Positions 1 through 12,251 of a stretch of DNA of 64,000 bases are shown here, piece after piece. The translations under genes and the position numbers were made by a program. This stretch comes from Ricinus communis. Taxonomy: Eukaryota; Streptophyta; Magnoliopsida; Malpighiales; Euphorbiaceae. Location: assembly GCF_019578655.1 (NCBI RefSeq), contig NC_063265.1, forward strand, positions 14,060,285 to 14,124,284. Reading direction: 5' to 3'. Under the pieces are notes generated by a model. It saw nothing but the letters and a program-made list of their open reading frames with translations, was not told the DNA's origin and ran no database searches. Within the stretch, counting starts at the first letter, position 1. Every line of letters begins with the position of its first letter.

Positions 1-840
1 CTTGGATATCTCTTGGATTATTATGCTTATAAGTCTTGTTTGTGTTTGTGTTAAAACCATTTATTGAAGTGGTGTGAATATGTAATAGCATTGATTCAAT
101 TAACAACTAAGCTACTGATGTGTTAATTAAATTGAAATTCTATTGACGTCTGCTAACTGTTTAGTATCAGTAAAATATAAAAAGACAGTATTATTTAATA
201 TTGAATTCAATATATTGATTAAGCTTAAAGATCCAATAAACAAATAATAAAATTACATTACCGTAAATAAAAAAATTAGTAAATAGAAAAAAGATCCTCA
301 AACATTACCACTATTATTAAGTTTTTTAATGTGTCTAAGTTAATATTTGCAAGTGCACAAACCGTTCCTATAGTAAGGGTAAGTTCGTCACGAGGTCGAT
401 CTCCCAAAGAATTATAAAATTACTTATTATAAAGACTAATTATCAATACAAAATAATAAAAATAAATCTAAACACTCTATATCAGTATTTTTGAGAAAAT
501 AATATTCATAAAGTAAATATAATGCAAAAACTATAATAGAAGGGGTATTAGTGTAATGAAACTAAACATGAGGGTTGACATCTAATAATACTAAAAACTG
601 AAGTCCTGAAAAGTGTAATATGTAAAATCTCAGGAGGCAAATAAAATTATCCCGAGAAAAGCGCAAGGAGATGAAGTTAATATAGTTTACTGCTGGGAGA
701 GGTATGAAATAAAAAAGAAAATGAGCAAAAGCAAAATAAGAGAAAATTTCAAAAGACAAGGAAGAAGCCAACAAAGGAACTAAAAAGTGAAAAGGGTCAA
801 AAAAAAAAAAAAAGTCGAATCGGACGCAGCTGTTGGGTTG
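1..840. other. AT-rich flank, no gene recognised
   Basis: No supported coding region. The sequence is strongly A/T-rich. Around 350-410 there is a more complex stretch (AAGTGCACAAACCGTTCC followed by a GTTCGTCACGAGGTCGATC-like segment) that resembles pieces often seen in plant retroelement-derived repeats, but I could not assign it. The open frame at 562-885 on the minus strand is low complexity and not believable. Confidence 0.4.
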
Positions 841-1602
841 GGAGGTCTCTCTTCTTGAAACAGTAACGCCAGGGTGGGTTTCCATTGCATTAGTGAAGTA
901 AGTAAATGCAACTCCAAACTATTTCTATTCTCGTTGGTTTATGCAAACTCTGTATCTCCTTCTCCCTTCTGCGCTAATTTGCTGTTGCCTTTCTCAATCT
1001 GAACTCAAGTTAATTTTCTAGGTCTTCAAGTACATCCATTTCGTTCTTTCTTTTTTCTTTAGAGCAACCGAGGAAGCAAGTGTCCACCTTTTCGTTGGTA
1101 ATGTGGATGTGTACGAGTTGTAGAGTTTCGAGATCTGAAATTTTGTTGCTTTCCATTTCTCTGCTTCTTTTGTCCTTGTGTAGCTGCTAACCTTGTTCAC
1201 CTAGCAAACAGTATTCAGTAATCAGCTTTTCTTTTCTCTTTGTTTTTGGATAGCAGTGGGAATTGGAAGAAGGTGGACTGGCACTGTCGAATGAAATTGA
1301 GTTTCCATTTGCAAATTACCTCAAGTGTTACAACTGCCAACGCCAAGTCAGATAATTTCTGGAGGGAGATTCCTTTCTCTTCCTCGCATATTATGGTCTG
1401 CATTTGTATGTAAATTAAGGAATATCCAGATTCTTAGCCACTCTCATTCTTATTATGGATAATAAATGTTGCAAATGGTAGAGTAGTGGATTGAAGGGTG
1501 ATTGTGCTTTCTCGGTGGCTCTCTTCCTATATAATCTGTTTGGTCTCTGTTGAGAGGAAAAATCCTTCAGATGCCCTACCGAAGCAGCATTTCATTTAGG
1601 AC
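841..1602 (+). other. Probable promoter and 5' UTR of the alpha/beta hydrolase gene
   Basis: This stretch lies directly upstream of the chosen ATG at 1603. It is less A/T-rich than the first 800 bases and has pyrimidine-rich segments typical of plant leaders. No long conserved open frame is present. The transcription start and any 5' UTR intron cannot be fixed without transcript data. Confidence 0.35.
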
Positions 1603-4600
1603 ATGATTGATCAGTTCATCAATTTTGTCATTCGCCCTCCCAGGTCTCATTTTCCATTTACCTTTTAACTTTATATCCTCAAAACCTTAAGCTTGCTGCT
1701 ATATAATACTTGTCTTTCTTGCTGTGCCTATGGACAAATAGGGCGGCTTATAACCCCGATCAGTATCTATGGGAGAGGGATTTCACTCTTGCCGGCAGGG
1801 CATACAAGAGACTAGACTTGGAGGCAAGTATGGACATCAATTCACACTACTTTGCACTTCCACTTGCTGCCTTTTTGCTGATTCGGATCCCTTTGCTTTA
1901 CCCCTTTGCTTATTTGCAGCTTACAAACATAAGGGGTCATACTCTGCAGTGCAGTCATTATGTGCCTTCGCCCTTCCCTGAAGATACTCCTCTTCCTTGT
2001 GTCATTTACTGCCATGGAAACAGGTGGGCAATGCTCATTGAGAAAATTATATCATTCTAGCAGTTCCATCATGAATTTAGATATACGAAATCCTGACTAT
2101 CTGTATATACCATTTTGAACGATGTTCCTCACTCATTCAATCTGAAAATCATTTAGCTCGTTATCTGTTAATATTGTGAATTTCAATTCAACTCCTACAA
2201 GGTGGAAACTTACTGTTCTACTCCACTTCCATTATGCACAATCATGCAGTGGATGCAGGGCAGATGCAAATGAGGCTGCAGTTATCCTTCTTCCATCAAA
2301 TATTACTGTTTTCACTCTTGATTTTTCGGGTTCTGGCTTATCTGATGGTGACTATGTCAGCCTTGGTTGGCATGAGGTATGCTCCCTCATTTTCTGCTTC
2401 CTTGTGACTCAAGTTCCTTTCTTTTCTCAGCTCTTTTTGTTTGTCCTGTTACAGAGAGATGACCTCAAGGTTGTGGTTTCATATCTAAGAAGCAGCAAAC
2501 AAATATCTCGGATTGGTCTTTGGGGACGATCAATGGGGGCGGTCACTAGGTACTTTGTCATTCAACTTCTTACTTGTTTCCATGTTGTCCGGTGTTAATA
2601 TACTTTCCAGCTTCAAGTGTGAAATGGTTTTCAGTTTTCTGTTCCCCATTTCTTAGCAGGCTAGGTACTTCCCATAGAATCCTGATATAGCTTATATTTC
2701 TTTCTATAATGTGATGCAGCCTTCTTTATGGAGCAGAAGACCCATCTATAGCTGGAATGGTGTTGGATAGCGCCTTCTCAAATTTATTTGACCTAATGAT
2801 GGAACTTGTAGATGTGTACAAAATTAGGCTCCCAAAATTTACAGTATGTCTCTCTCTCTCTCTTCCCCCTACCTACCCCTCTTAAAACATTAGAAAGCAT
2901 TGTGGATATGAGCTCTTAAGGCTAAGAGTTTGTGGAACTCTTTTTTTCTTGTATCTAATATTCTGTTTGAGAGGAATACGGTACTACTTTTTATATTTTT
3001 CTTATGAAAAATTTGGTGGTTGAGCTTTCACACGCTCTTACATTTTATTGAAGCCTTCTGAAAAGTAGGTTAGTGTCTTGGAAAGGGGGAGCTTATGTTT
3101 TCAATATATTGTTTACTCAGTGCTAATTCTTTCAACTTCACTTGCAATCAGGTTAAAATGGCAGTACAGTACATGCGTCGAGTGATTCAAAAGAAGGCAA
3201 AATTTGATATTATGGATCTTAACTGTTTAAAGGTTTGTCCTTGTCCTTTGGATTATTAACAGAATAATAATGTCTTTGTTTGGGAAGTGATACTACTTAT
3301 CTGTATTGTTTCTATGCTAGTGAATTGAATTTCTTCCTCTGTTAATCTCTTGACAATCGCTTTATTTATTTCAGCAATTTTTAATTCTCAGTGATGCTTG
3401 CAGGTTGCGCCCAAAACATTCATTCCAACTTTATTTGGACATGCCAGCGAGGACAAATTCATTCAGTCTCACCACTCTGACCTCATCTTTAAGTCCTATG
3501 CAGTAATATACTATTCTAAAGTTATTACATTTCCCTCTGTTGTATTAGCTAATTTTTGGAAAATTTAACTGCCGTTTTGGTTCTGTGCAGGGGGACAAAA
3601 ATATGATAAAATTTGATGGTGATCATAACTCCTCTCGACCCCAGTTCTATTATGACTCACTTTCCATTTTCTTTTTCAATGTTCTTCACCCGCCTCAGAG
3701 TAACGCTTCTTCAAGCAATCTCGAGAAATATTACAATTTAGGGGATTTGAAGGTTGGTGCTGCCATAGATGAGGTGAATTCTATATCCATATAGAGCTTT
3801 TTCTGAATGATTAGAACATGAATCTTGTAAATCCAATTACTGATTTTAGTAGTTAACAAATCCAAGATCTTTTTTATCCTCTTGCTGTTTTGGTAATTAA
3901 CAAGTTCAAGACCTTTGGTATATGTGTTGGAACATGCATAGGCTTGAGTAAACTGAGGTTTCTAGGGTTTATGGTCATGATAAAATGCAGGACTACAGTG
4001 TAGAAGTCGACTATGATTTGTTGCATATATAAAGTGCTAACTGGAAGGAACAAGTTTTCTGGCAGCAGAATATTACTTGGTGCATTTCATGTGTTTTAAG
4101 TGTTTAATTGCTAAGCATTGGTCTAAAAGCTTATGGAGGATGTAGGTTCTTAATGGTGTCAAAAGAAAAATTAGTGACTAATTACAAAGGATAGGGTAAG
4201 TTCTATGAACGCCATTCCTTTGTTTGAAATAATAACCTTACCCAAGAAGCAATGACAAAAATAAGGTAGAGAGAAAAAAATAAGAAAGAACACTGAAGAG
4301 AAAGAACAGTGAAGAGGGATCACTCTAGGCTTCTATTCCTAAAAATCAAAGTCTATGAAAACCACTGGATTGATGCAAGTATTTATAAAAATGGAATATT
4401 TCTTTCCTTCAAAATCAGCAATTACATGTGAGAAAATTATAAGAGAAAAGTAGAAAATTATAAGAAAAAAGTAACCTATAGTTTGATCCTTTGACAATTT
4501 TAGGTATGTGGTTCTTTTTTCCTGACAAATAAAAGTATGGAATTCCATTAGCAATTTAGGGTCTTATAGTCTAACATTGTTAGAATTTGCTAATGCAGCA

Positions 4601-5099
4601 TTGACGCGTTTAGCATGAGATGACATGGCACTTTTATTGCTGACATGTCATGTTACCCACTTATAATCTTGTAGGGCCCATTTTATACCTATTAAAAAAG
4701 AACAAATCATCTTCTTTCCAAACCTCACTTTGATCTCTTTCTCTATCTAAAACACACCATCGTCTACTTTCCAAACCTCATTTGATCTCTCTCTCTTATC
4801 TAAATCAAACAATTCTCTTCTTCTTAAAAAGACATTAATTAATCTCAACACTAATAACAATACCATTAATTAAATGGAAAAGAAAATCAATTAATCGTGA
4901 AATAAATTATCAATTGTATTAAAACACTTTTATCCAACACCACTAAGGAAATAACATCACCACCAAAGAAAATGGCCCTTACTATATATGTAAAAAAGAA
5001 AAAAAAAAGAAAAAGGACAAAAATAACACTGTTATTGCTGCCTCTGTTGTTGCCCTTTGCTGCTGCTACTTATGTTGCCCACTTCTGTTTCTGTTTGTT

Positions 5100-5143
<44 letters not shown>

Positions 5144-8086
5144 ATTTGTTTGTTTTGAAGTAACTGCAAGCAATGGAGGTGTATGGAAAATTGTCCTGCC
5201 AATGTTATTTTTCTGTCCACTATTCTTGGTTGAGATGGGCTGACTTTTGTCCACAAATGCAATCGGAAATGTGAGAATGAACATGTTTGTGGAAACTGGT
5301 TTCACTCACATCTGTCACAAGCACTGGCACCATGTTTGAATGATATGAGTTTTTGAACTGTGATTTGAGAACGGGCTCTGAATTTCAGGAGAGAAAAAAA
5401 ATTTGCGATGCATTTCAGTATGTGGAAAGGTAAAAAATGGAGCAAGTTTGTTAATCCATCGAGCAAACAGCAAAATGAGGAGGATGGCATTTTTGCAATA
5501 AATGTTTCGTAATTTATCATTTTAATCATTCATTTTTTAGTTTATATCACTTTAAATCTTTCCTATGTTTTTATTCCTTATTTAGTACAAAACTTTTTAA
5601 ATGTGTGCCCAATTGAAAAAAAATAAAATTAGTGGAAGGCGCCACCTCATCTGATGTTAATAATGTTAGTATAGTATACCAGATTTTGCTAATGGAATTA
5701 AATACGGACCTTTATTTGTCAACAAAGGAAAAATACCACATATCAGAAATTGTCAAGAGTCAAAGCACATGGTACTTTTTTATACTTATCCAAAACTATA
5801 GCGACAACCACAGTTTTGAAAATTTCCAATTTAGGTACTAATCAGAAGTTCCAGATGTGGGGCAAGGAGAAAAAGAAAAAGAAAGCTAATTTTTTAAAAA
5901 GGGAATATGACACTTAAAAATTCATTGCTCTCAATGCCATCATCAGATCTTGTGAATTATACACAATGTGATTGGTAAGGAACATTTTTGCTTGTACTGT
6001 TATATGACTACGATCAGGAATACCCACGACTACTAATTGACTGTTGTCAATGCATTTACAACACAAAAGGGACTGAAAGCAGAATGTTGGTTCTTTGGAC
6101 CAGCATGATGCAACAATACCATGTCCTTGAACATTAAGATATTTATACTGTAGGACTTATATAATTTTGCGCCAATTGTCTTTTCTTTTTTGTCATAGAG
6201 CCTCTTATGTGAGATAATCACAGGCCTCCGTTCTGCCTGTACTGATGCTGCAAGTTCTTCTGCTGCTCCTCCTAGCATTCCAACCATAAAACCCGTCAGT
6301 GAACTAATCTCTGAAGCTGTGCCTGTTACTAGTATAGCAGTGGTATGTTACCTCCATCTGCCCTCAAATACGGTTTCCTTCTTTTTATGTTTTGAACTAA
6401 TTTAACGTTGGTTTTTTTAATTTGATAATGCAGGATTCTGTGGTCAATGAGAATGATAGGATTAGCAGTGATGATCCATCAAAGTTGCAGGTGATATTAC
6501 TTGGTTCTATCTTATTTATTCAACAGGAAAAAGGTTAGATCTGTCATGTAACAAAAACTAGTGTTGAGCACGATGTAGCTGCATTCCAGGGCTCTTTTCA
6601 TTAATTATCAAACAATACAATGCTTATCAAGCAGATGGGTTGGCTAAAAGTAGTTATAAGCTTTATTACCCATGCTTTTGCGAATAGGCTTCTGGAATCC
6701 AGCAGTATGCATAATGCACTGTATTCATGGAGATTGGATGTTGCTTCAATCAAGTTCATGTAAAGCTAACCTTCTCTCATAGGACCATAAATCCATCTTC
6801 GGTGCATTTTCCTGTTCTCCTGATAATGATTCTTGAACTTGCCAGAAGATCTGTGCTTAGTTGAACGTGAAAATATAGTTTAGTACAATATTTGATGAAG
6901 CATTGGATGTATGATTCTGCAGGATAAGCCAAATGGCCAGAGTGAGGAGTGTTGTTCGTATACCAGCTCAAATAGAGAGAGTTGGGGAAGATGCTCTTCT
7001 CTAGGATGCAGTGATGAAGAATCTTCTGCTGAATGCAGAGCTGCTGACAACAGCCATGAGGTCTCTCTCTCTTCCCCTCCCCCCCCTCCCAAACACACAT
7101 GCACATGTTGTCTTATGAGCCCTGCCATAGATTTGGTTGAAGAGCATGCTGAAACTCATGTGCAAAGAGTATCTTGTCTTTCCTATGTTTAATTTTTCCT
7201 GCACAAACAAAAGGTACAATATCTATCCATGTAAATATTATAAAGCTGGCCTTTTCAACAAAGATTAACAATATGTTGTGAAGTGGTGGTCTATATTGTC
7301 TAGATTAATAGCTTAAATTTACCACCTGCCCTGAATCAGAAAAAAAAAGGGTCTCTTTCTCAGGCTCATAACTTCTATGCATAGCTATTCTAGGTATGTA
7401 GCTTTTGCAATAACAATCGTTTGGTGTCTCCACGCCTACAAGTTTCTCAATAGGTATTGCTAACTGATCTTTGAATTTACCTTTGTGCATGATATATATA
7501 TTTTCTTATATAACATCCAATTAGAATGAGGTTTTATAATTATATACTTAATATAATACTGTGAATTTTTCATAAAGATATTTGTGCAACGCACGGGATG
7601 ATGACTTAATAGCAATAATACTTAGCAGAAGAACAAGTAGCCATTAATGTATTGAATATAACAGTGCTGCTATTTCTTTCTATCTGCCAAGATAGAAAGG
7701 TTTATGACTGCTTTTAGTTGATCAAAAGCAACATATGCAGGTTAATTTAGTAAGGAGATTACAACATCTCAAGTCTCTCACTAATCTGTTATTCTGCAAA
7801 ATAGTCTGTGCATTTGTTCGAGCATATAATAATCTCATTCATGATAAGAGAATTGATCCTCTGTTCTCTCTGAATCCAGATGGCTCTGAAGGCTTTTGCA
7901 ACACCTCTAAGAAGCATACAACAGAAATCCCCTAAAGCACCAAAAGAAGAAAAGAAAAAGAAGAAAACTCTAGCAGCTCCAAAGAAGCTCAAGGGCGAGA
8001 AATTTGAAAAGCTTGAAGCCTTTAGTAAGCGGCTACGCCACTGCATTCTAAGGCGAGTGAACCATCAAAGACACCGCTCTTCATGA
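1603..8086 (+). CDS. Alpha/beta-hydrolase superfamily protein (serine-hydrolase fold)
   Basis: Predicted 493-residue protein. Coding exons: 1603-1643, 1742-1823, 1920-2023, 2250-2376, 2455-2549, 2720-2843, 3152-3232, 3404-3502, 3591-3773, 6199-6342, 6434-6490, 6923-7060, 7880-8086; all phases join cleanly. The N-terminal half is an alpha/beta hydrolase: the CHGNSG oxyanion region is followed by the nucleophile elbow GRSMG with Ser144, then an acid residue in GHASEDKF (Asp235) and His263 in GDHNSSRP. The C-terminal half is a low-complexity linker ending in a basic lysine-rich tail (KRLRHCILRRVNHQRHRSS). I recognise this as the plant family of Arabidopsis AT3G23540/AT4G14290; its substrate is not established to my knowledge. 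There is no signal peptide. Intron 2 has a GC donor and is a multiple of three. Intron 9 is 2.4 kb. Confidence 0.88.
1824..1919 (+). other. GC-AG intron, 96 nt, in frame
   Basis: The exon before ends ...CTAGACTTGGAG and the next bases are GCAAGTATGG, a GC donor with an otherwise perfect consensus. The acceptor is TTATTTGCAG. Removing it joins LDLE to LTNIRGHTLQ, which fits the family. No GT donor nearby restores the frame. The 96 bases contain no stop, so retention would insert 32 residues, mostly hydrophobic. Confidence 0.8.
3774..6198 (+). other. Long intron 9 of the alpha/beta hydrolase gene
   Basis: This 2.4-kb intron lies between a GAG|GTGAATT donor and a TTTTGTCATAG acceptor. It is A/T-rich and holds a (GA)n microsatellite at 5106-5140 and a short region near 4600-4660 with inverted TGACATGKCA-like motifs that might be a decayed small transposon. 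No convincing coding sequence is present; the open frames over the GA tract are low complexity. Confidence 0.6.
5106..5140. repeat. (GA)n dinucleotide microsatellite
   Basis: About 17 uninterrupted GA units in intron 9 of the alpha/beta hydrolase gene. Likely length-polymorphic. Confidence 0.95.
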
Positions 8087-9043
8087 ATGTAGCTTACTGT
8101 AGAACATGTTAATTATTGTAACTGGTTGAGGTCGTGTCTAAGTATTATTTTGTCATGTTTTCCCCCCCACTTGTAGTTAATAGTTGTTGATTCTCATCTG
8201 ATCTCTGTGTGCATTATCGCCTAATTTCTCTGTAATGGAACAGTCTCTCCTCAATTGGATCTCTGAACATAGAGATAACCAAGCCTTTAGCTTAATATCC
8301 TGGCAGACCCTCAATGGCATTAAAATGGTTCGAGGATAAGAAATCTGAGGGGAACGGTAAATACTCGGTTTGTATATTGCCAACAGAACTTGGGCAAAAT
8401 GTGGGGCATAAGTGATTTGCTCTTCATATCACCACGTTATACTTGATATCTCTAGTGCTTCTGCAGTGACAAATTGCAGTTTGAGGAATATGACGAGTAG
8501 CTTAAGACTGTGAACTAGAACAATGAAGAATCAATAAGCGACACCTCTTTTTATATTATTATTACTATTATTATTATTTTCTTTTCGTCCGGCACTATTT
8601 CTTTGCTTCCTGGGTTAGATATTTGAAATAATAATAATAAAAAGAAAGTAGTGTTATTAACCGCATAGCAAATTTCCCAAGAGAAGGTGAGAGTTGGATT
8701 CCAAGTTCCAGTTCCAGTTCCAGTTCTGATAGCAATCTTGTGTTTCTCACAGTAGTAATCCATCAGATGCAAAGCATGAGAGGTCTCTTGAACAGACATG
8801 ACATTCCAACCAAATAGCCCATCCACTTTCACAATGCATGTCTATTTTCAGATGAACGACCTCAAGCATCTATAAACAGTCTAAAAGGAAATCAGTGTAA
8901 ATGAACAACTTTCCTTCGACCTACTTATCTGAGATATCTAACATTAATGGGTTTAGCCTGCTTGAGAACATATTCATAGAAATTACATAGGCAAAGCAGA
9001 ATGAAAATAGTCATCAAGGGCAGATCTCATTTCGCAAGCAAAA
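8087..9043. other. Convergent 3' spacer between hydrolase and PHL7 genes
   Basis: The two flanking genes point at each other, so this ~960-bp stretch should hold both 3' UTRs and polyadenylation sites. A run of ATT/ATA triplets occurs around 8550-8640 and a short CAGTTC repeat at 8706-8725. No coding sequence recognised. Confidence 0.55.
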
Positions 9044-12000
9044 CTATGGGTCACTGCCTGGAACCTTCTCTATGTGATCATCATTTCCAGTTGATAATCC
9101 AGATGACGGATCAAATTGCTCTCTGCTCAGGAAGAGAGAATGTGGCTGCGGATAGGAGTTTAAGCTCGACTCTAATATCTGATGTGTAAGGACCATCTCT
9201 GATTTACCATATGATGTGCCCATGCACACTCGTTGCTTTTTCATTGACCTCTCACCTTTAGGGCTCTCAGCTGGGGAACCAACATTACAACGTGAATCTG
9301 GAGTCAATGGTTCATGGCGGGATGAGAAGGATTCATCAATAGAAAGGCTTTTGGCTGGTGCACGCTCCTTGGCAGCCTTGTCTTGAATGGGTGACTCCGA
9401 AGTTGGAGCCGGGGTTGCTGGGTCAGTCTTGTTGTCAGATTCTGGGCAATTATCACCTGACACTGGGGCTGCAGCCACTGCACCAGGCACCTCCCCAAGG
9501 ACACCACTGAGACGCTGTTGCTCCTCTATTATCTTCTTCAAGTACTTCCCTTGGGCTTCAATGCGTAGTTGTAGCTGTCTCTGCACCTGATGCACTCAAA
9601 GTAAAGCATATATGGTAAGAGTTGTGCTGATATAAAAATATCAGCAGTTACAGCCCACAAATTTTAGCCAACAAGACCAATCTACATTTGCATACTTTCA
9701 ACAATTTCTCCAAGACAAGAAAATAGTACATCAAAATTAAATTTTACTATTCATCCATTTTTTCTGTAAGAGTGTTGCATCAACTATAAACAAAATAAAA
9801 TGATCAATTACGAAAATTATGCAGGTTAAGTTCAAAAAAGAAGCAGGTGGGCATAACAAAGAATCTCTTCCCATCCAATGGCTTGATAATTTAAGTATCT
9901 CGCTAATCATATTACATTCTAAAGCATATCATCATCGTGAGACACTAAGAATGGACAAAATTGTGAACTTGAAAGCTAACATCTCTCTTTCACATAGAAA
10001 AAAGAACTCAGAATAATAGAAGCCGTAAGATTTTATTAGCCTGAATGGACTCAAAAGAGAAAGAGGTATTGTCCTCATTTCTATTAATAATTTTTTAACT
10101 TTAATCTCCACAATGCTCAATTTCAAAAATAAAACGAATAAAGCATAAATAACAATTGCTAACAGCAGTGTATTGAAAAATCATCTCAAGCAAAGGGGAT
10201 AAAAAACATGTCTGTAGTTTCACTGTTTTTCAACTTTTAAGTCCGTGATGTTATCTTGACAAATTGATGTATGTGGTTTAGTCTGTTACCAAAATTAGTA
10301 TTGTTATAACACCGTTAGTTTGCTGATATGACACTTACATGGCAGAAGAAAAAGATATACCATGTCTACAAGAAAGTATCATATATCAGCAAAACATATG
10401 CCATGTCAGCTTCATGCCAGAAAATACTCACGGGGTTATAGCAATATACTTACTATTCTAAAGGACTAAATCACACAAACTAATTTTCAAGAAAAAGAAA
10501 ACCACGTACTTAAAATTGAAAAAGATCCAACCACATGCCTGTTTTTATGCTTATTCCTTAAAAGAAAGGGCAAGAAACTAAACTTGCTCTTTTATGGTTA
10601 TCATGTCCCAAACTGTCAACTATCAGTTACTAATTTATTTATCCTCATTATGTGGGTTTTATCAATTGAACTGATAACAAAGATCATACTATTGAAAAAT
10701 ATAACTAATAACAAAATATTATTTATTGGCTAATAAACCGCAAAGGAAAGACATGCCTCCAATTGCTCATGTAGTCGCTTCTGCACTTCCATCTGCAGCT
10801 TAAGTGCTTCTGTAATTTGCATCCCACTGTAAACAGTAAGACAATTTCTCAAATAAGATTTCAAATTGGTCACTCAAAAGTCAGAATAATCTAAAAATGC
10901 TATGCTGAATTTTGATTGATCCTTGGTGTCTGAACTTTTCAATGGCTGACAAGCTCCACTATGCAATTTAATGAAAAATAGCACCAATAAAAAATTTCTA
11001 ATTATATAACTGCCACATAAATTTTGACATTGGTACGGCATATTTAAACAAATCATAATGGAAAATGAAACATAGAGGATAAGTACAGCGCCACTTACGA
11101 TGAACCATCCAAATTGGAGAGCATATCGCCAGTTTCTTTCTTGTCAGCTTTTTTCCCTTGCGTTATCATTAGGATTAGCATTAGAAGAAAAGTTTGCACA
11201 GGAAGATTATAAAAAGTCACCGTGTGAGAGCGCATGCATATATTCATGCTCAAACATAAACAACAGTAGACATCAAATACACTTACCATCAGATGAAGAG
11301 TCAGGTAGATATTTTGCAAGTCGATATTTCTGGATGTATCATGAAAGCAGACAAATAAATATGAGAAATGAAGAAAAGGAATGTTGAGAAACAAACTCCT
11401 GAAGCAATCAGCCCAGAGAGGATTCCAGAAGATGCAAAAATTGACGTTAGTTTCTGCAATAAAACAACAATCAACTCTAACATACCTGTAAATGGCTTTT
11501 AACATGGTATATTGTTAAACCTTGTACACCCATAACCCTGAGAACACCCTTTGGCGTAGCCCCTACAGAGAAAAAAGATGAAAAAATAGTTCAGTGTATC
11601 CAGTCACACTTAAATTGAATTCACATACTTGGGAACACGCCCAAGAACAAGTTTTGAGTATTAGACCAACTTTTTTCTCTTCGTAAAGTTATAATTCTCA
11701 ATTGAGTACTCCAACAAATTCAATAAATGAACTTACTACTTGAAGCCAGAATAATTTTTTTTTTTCAAAAATAGATAAAAGTTTCTAGAGCTTGGATAAA
11801 TCATCATGTGTCTATGTACATTTATAACATGTGTGAACACACATGAATACATCCACATACATATTATATTCATGTGTTTGTGTGGTGCACATGCAAACAA
11901 GATAGAGAAGCTCATGCTGTTGTACTGAATGAAAAATAGAAAATTAATGTCTGGGATTGGCAGTAAGAATGGTAATCACACAACAAAAATTCACATTTGA

Positions 12001-12251
12001 ATATAAGAGCTCAGCCAAGTGGAAAACTCACGATCTGGCCCACCAAGTTGTGCCACAGCATCAACAAAGCGTTCATGAAGCTCATGCGTCCAACGCAATC
12101 GTTGCTTTGATGCAAGACTAGGGTTATTGTTGAGACTATTCTCTCCATTGATGGCGTCCATTCTACTAGCACCACAATCTAAATGCTGACCATGAACTAA
12201 AGAACTTTTATGGACCAAACTTGAACTAGGAACACTCTTCAGCTGATACAT
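9044..12251 (-). CDS. PHL7: MYB-CC (GARP) transcription factor, PHL7 orthologue
   Basis: Predicted 336-residue nuclear DNA-binding protein. Coding exons in transcript order: 12251-12032, 11562-11486, 11329-11287, 11156-11099, 10826-10757, 9586-9044. A single GARP/MYB-like repeat (about residues 46-105) begins [18 protein letters not shown] and ends [15 protein letters not shown]. It is followed by the MYB-CC coiled coil (about residues 128-180) with the canonical [19 protein letters not shown]. The C-terminal part has TPAPTSESP and SLSIDES segments typical of the PHL7 (AT2G01060) group. Members bind P1BS-like sites (GNATATNC) as dimers and act in phosphate-starvation and related regulation. 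The donor after the LHEQLE exon is GC instead of GT. Intron 4 (between the 11156-11099 and 10826-10757 exons) is short; intron 5 carries a MITE-like inverted repeat. A second MYB-CC gene lies upstream on the same strand. Confidence 0.93.
10207..10541. mobile_element. MITE-like element with long inverted repeats in PHL7 intron 5
   Basis: The left arm (about 10207-10295) and the reverse complement of the right arm (about 10455-10541) align by eye over ~80 bases. Shared blocks include TTTTTCAA-TTTTAAGT, a CGTG motif and TGTGGTTTAGTC / TGTGATTTAGTC. Identity is roughly 70%. The centre carries no gene. This is the structure of a decayed non-autonomous DNA transposon; I see no clear target-site duplication and cannot assign a superfamily. 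Confidence 0.5.

Noticed and set aside
5032..5305. Several overlapping minus-strand frames with Leu-Ser repeats
   Set aside because: They are translations of the (GA)n microsatellite in an intron.
7735..7935. Alternative last exon for the hydrolase starting after ACATATGCAG at 7740
   Set aside because: The acceptor is plausible, but the reading frame gives no family-like sequence and ends in a stop, whereas the acceptor at 7879 yields the conserved basic tail.
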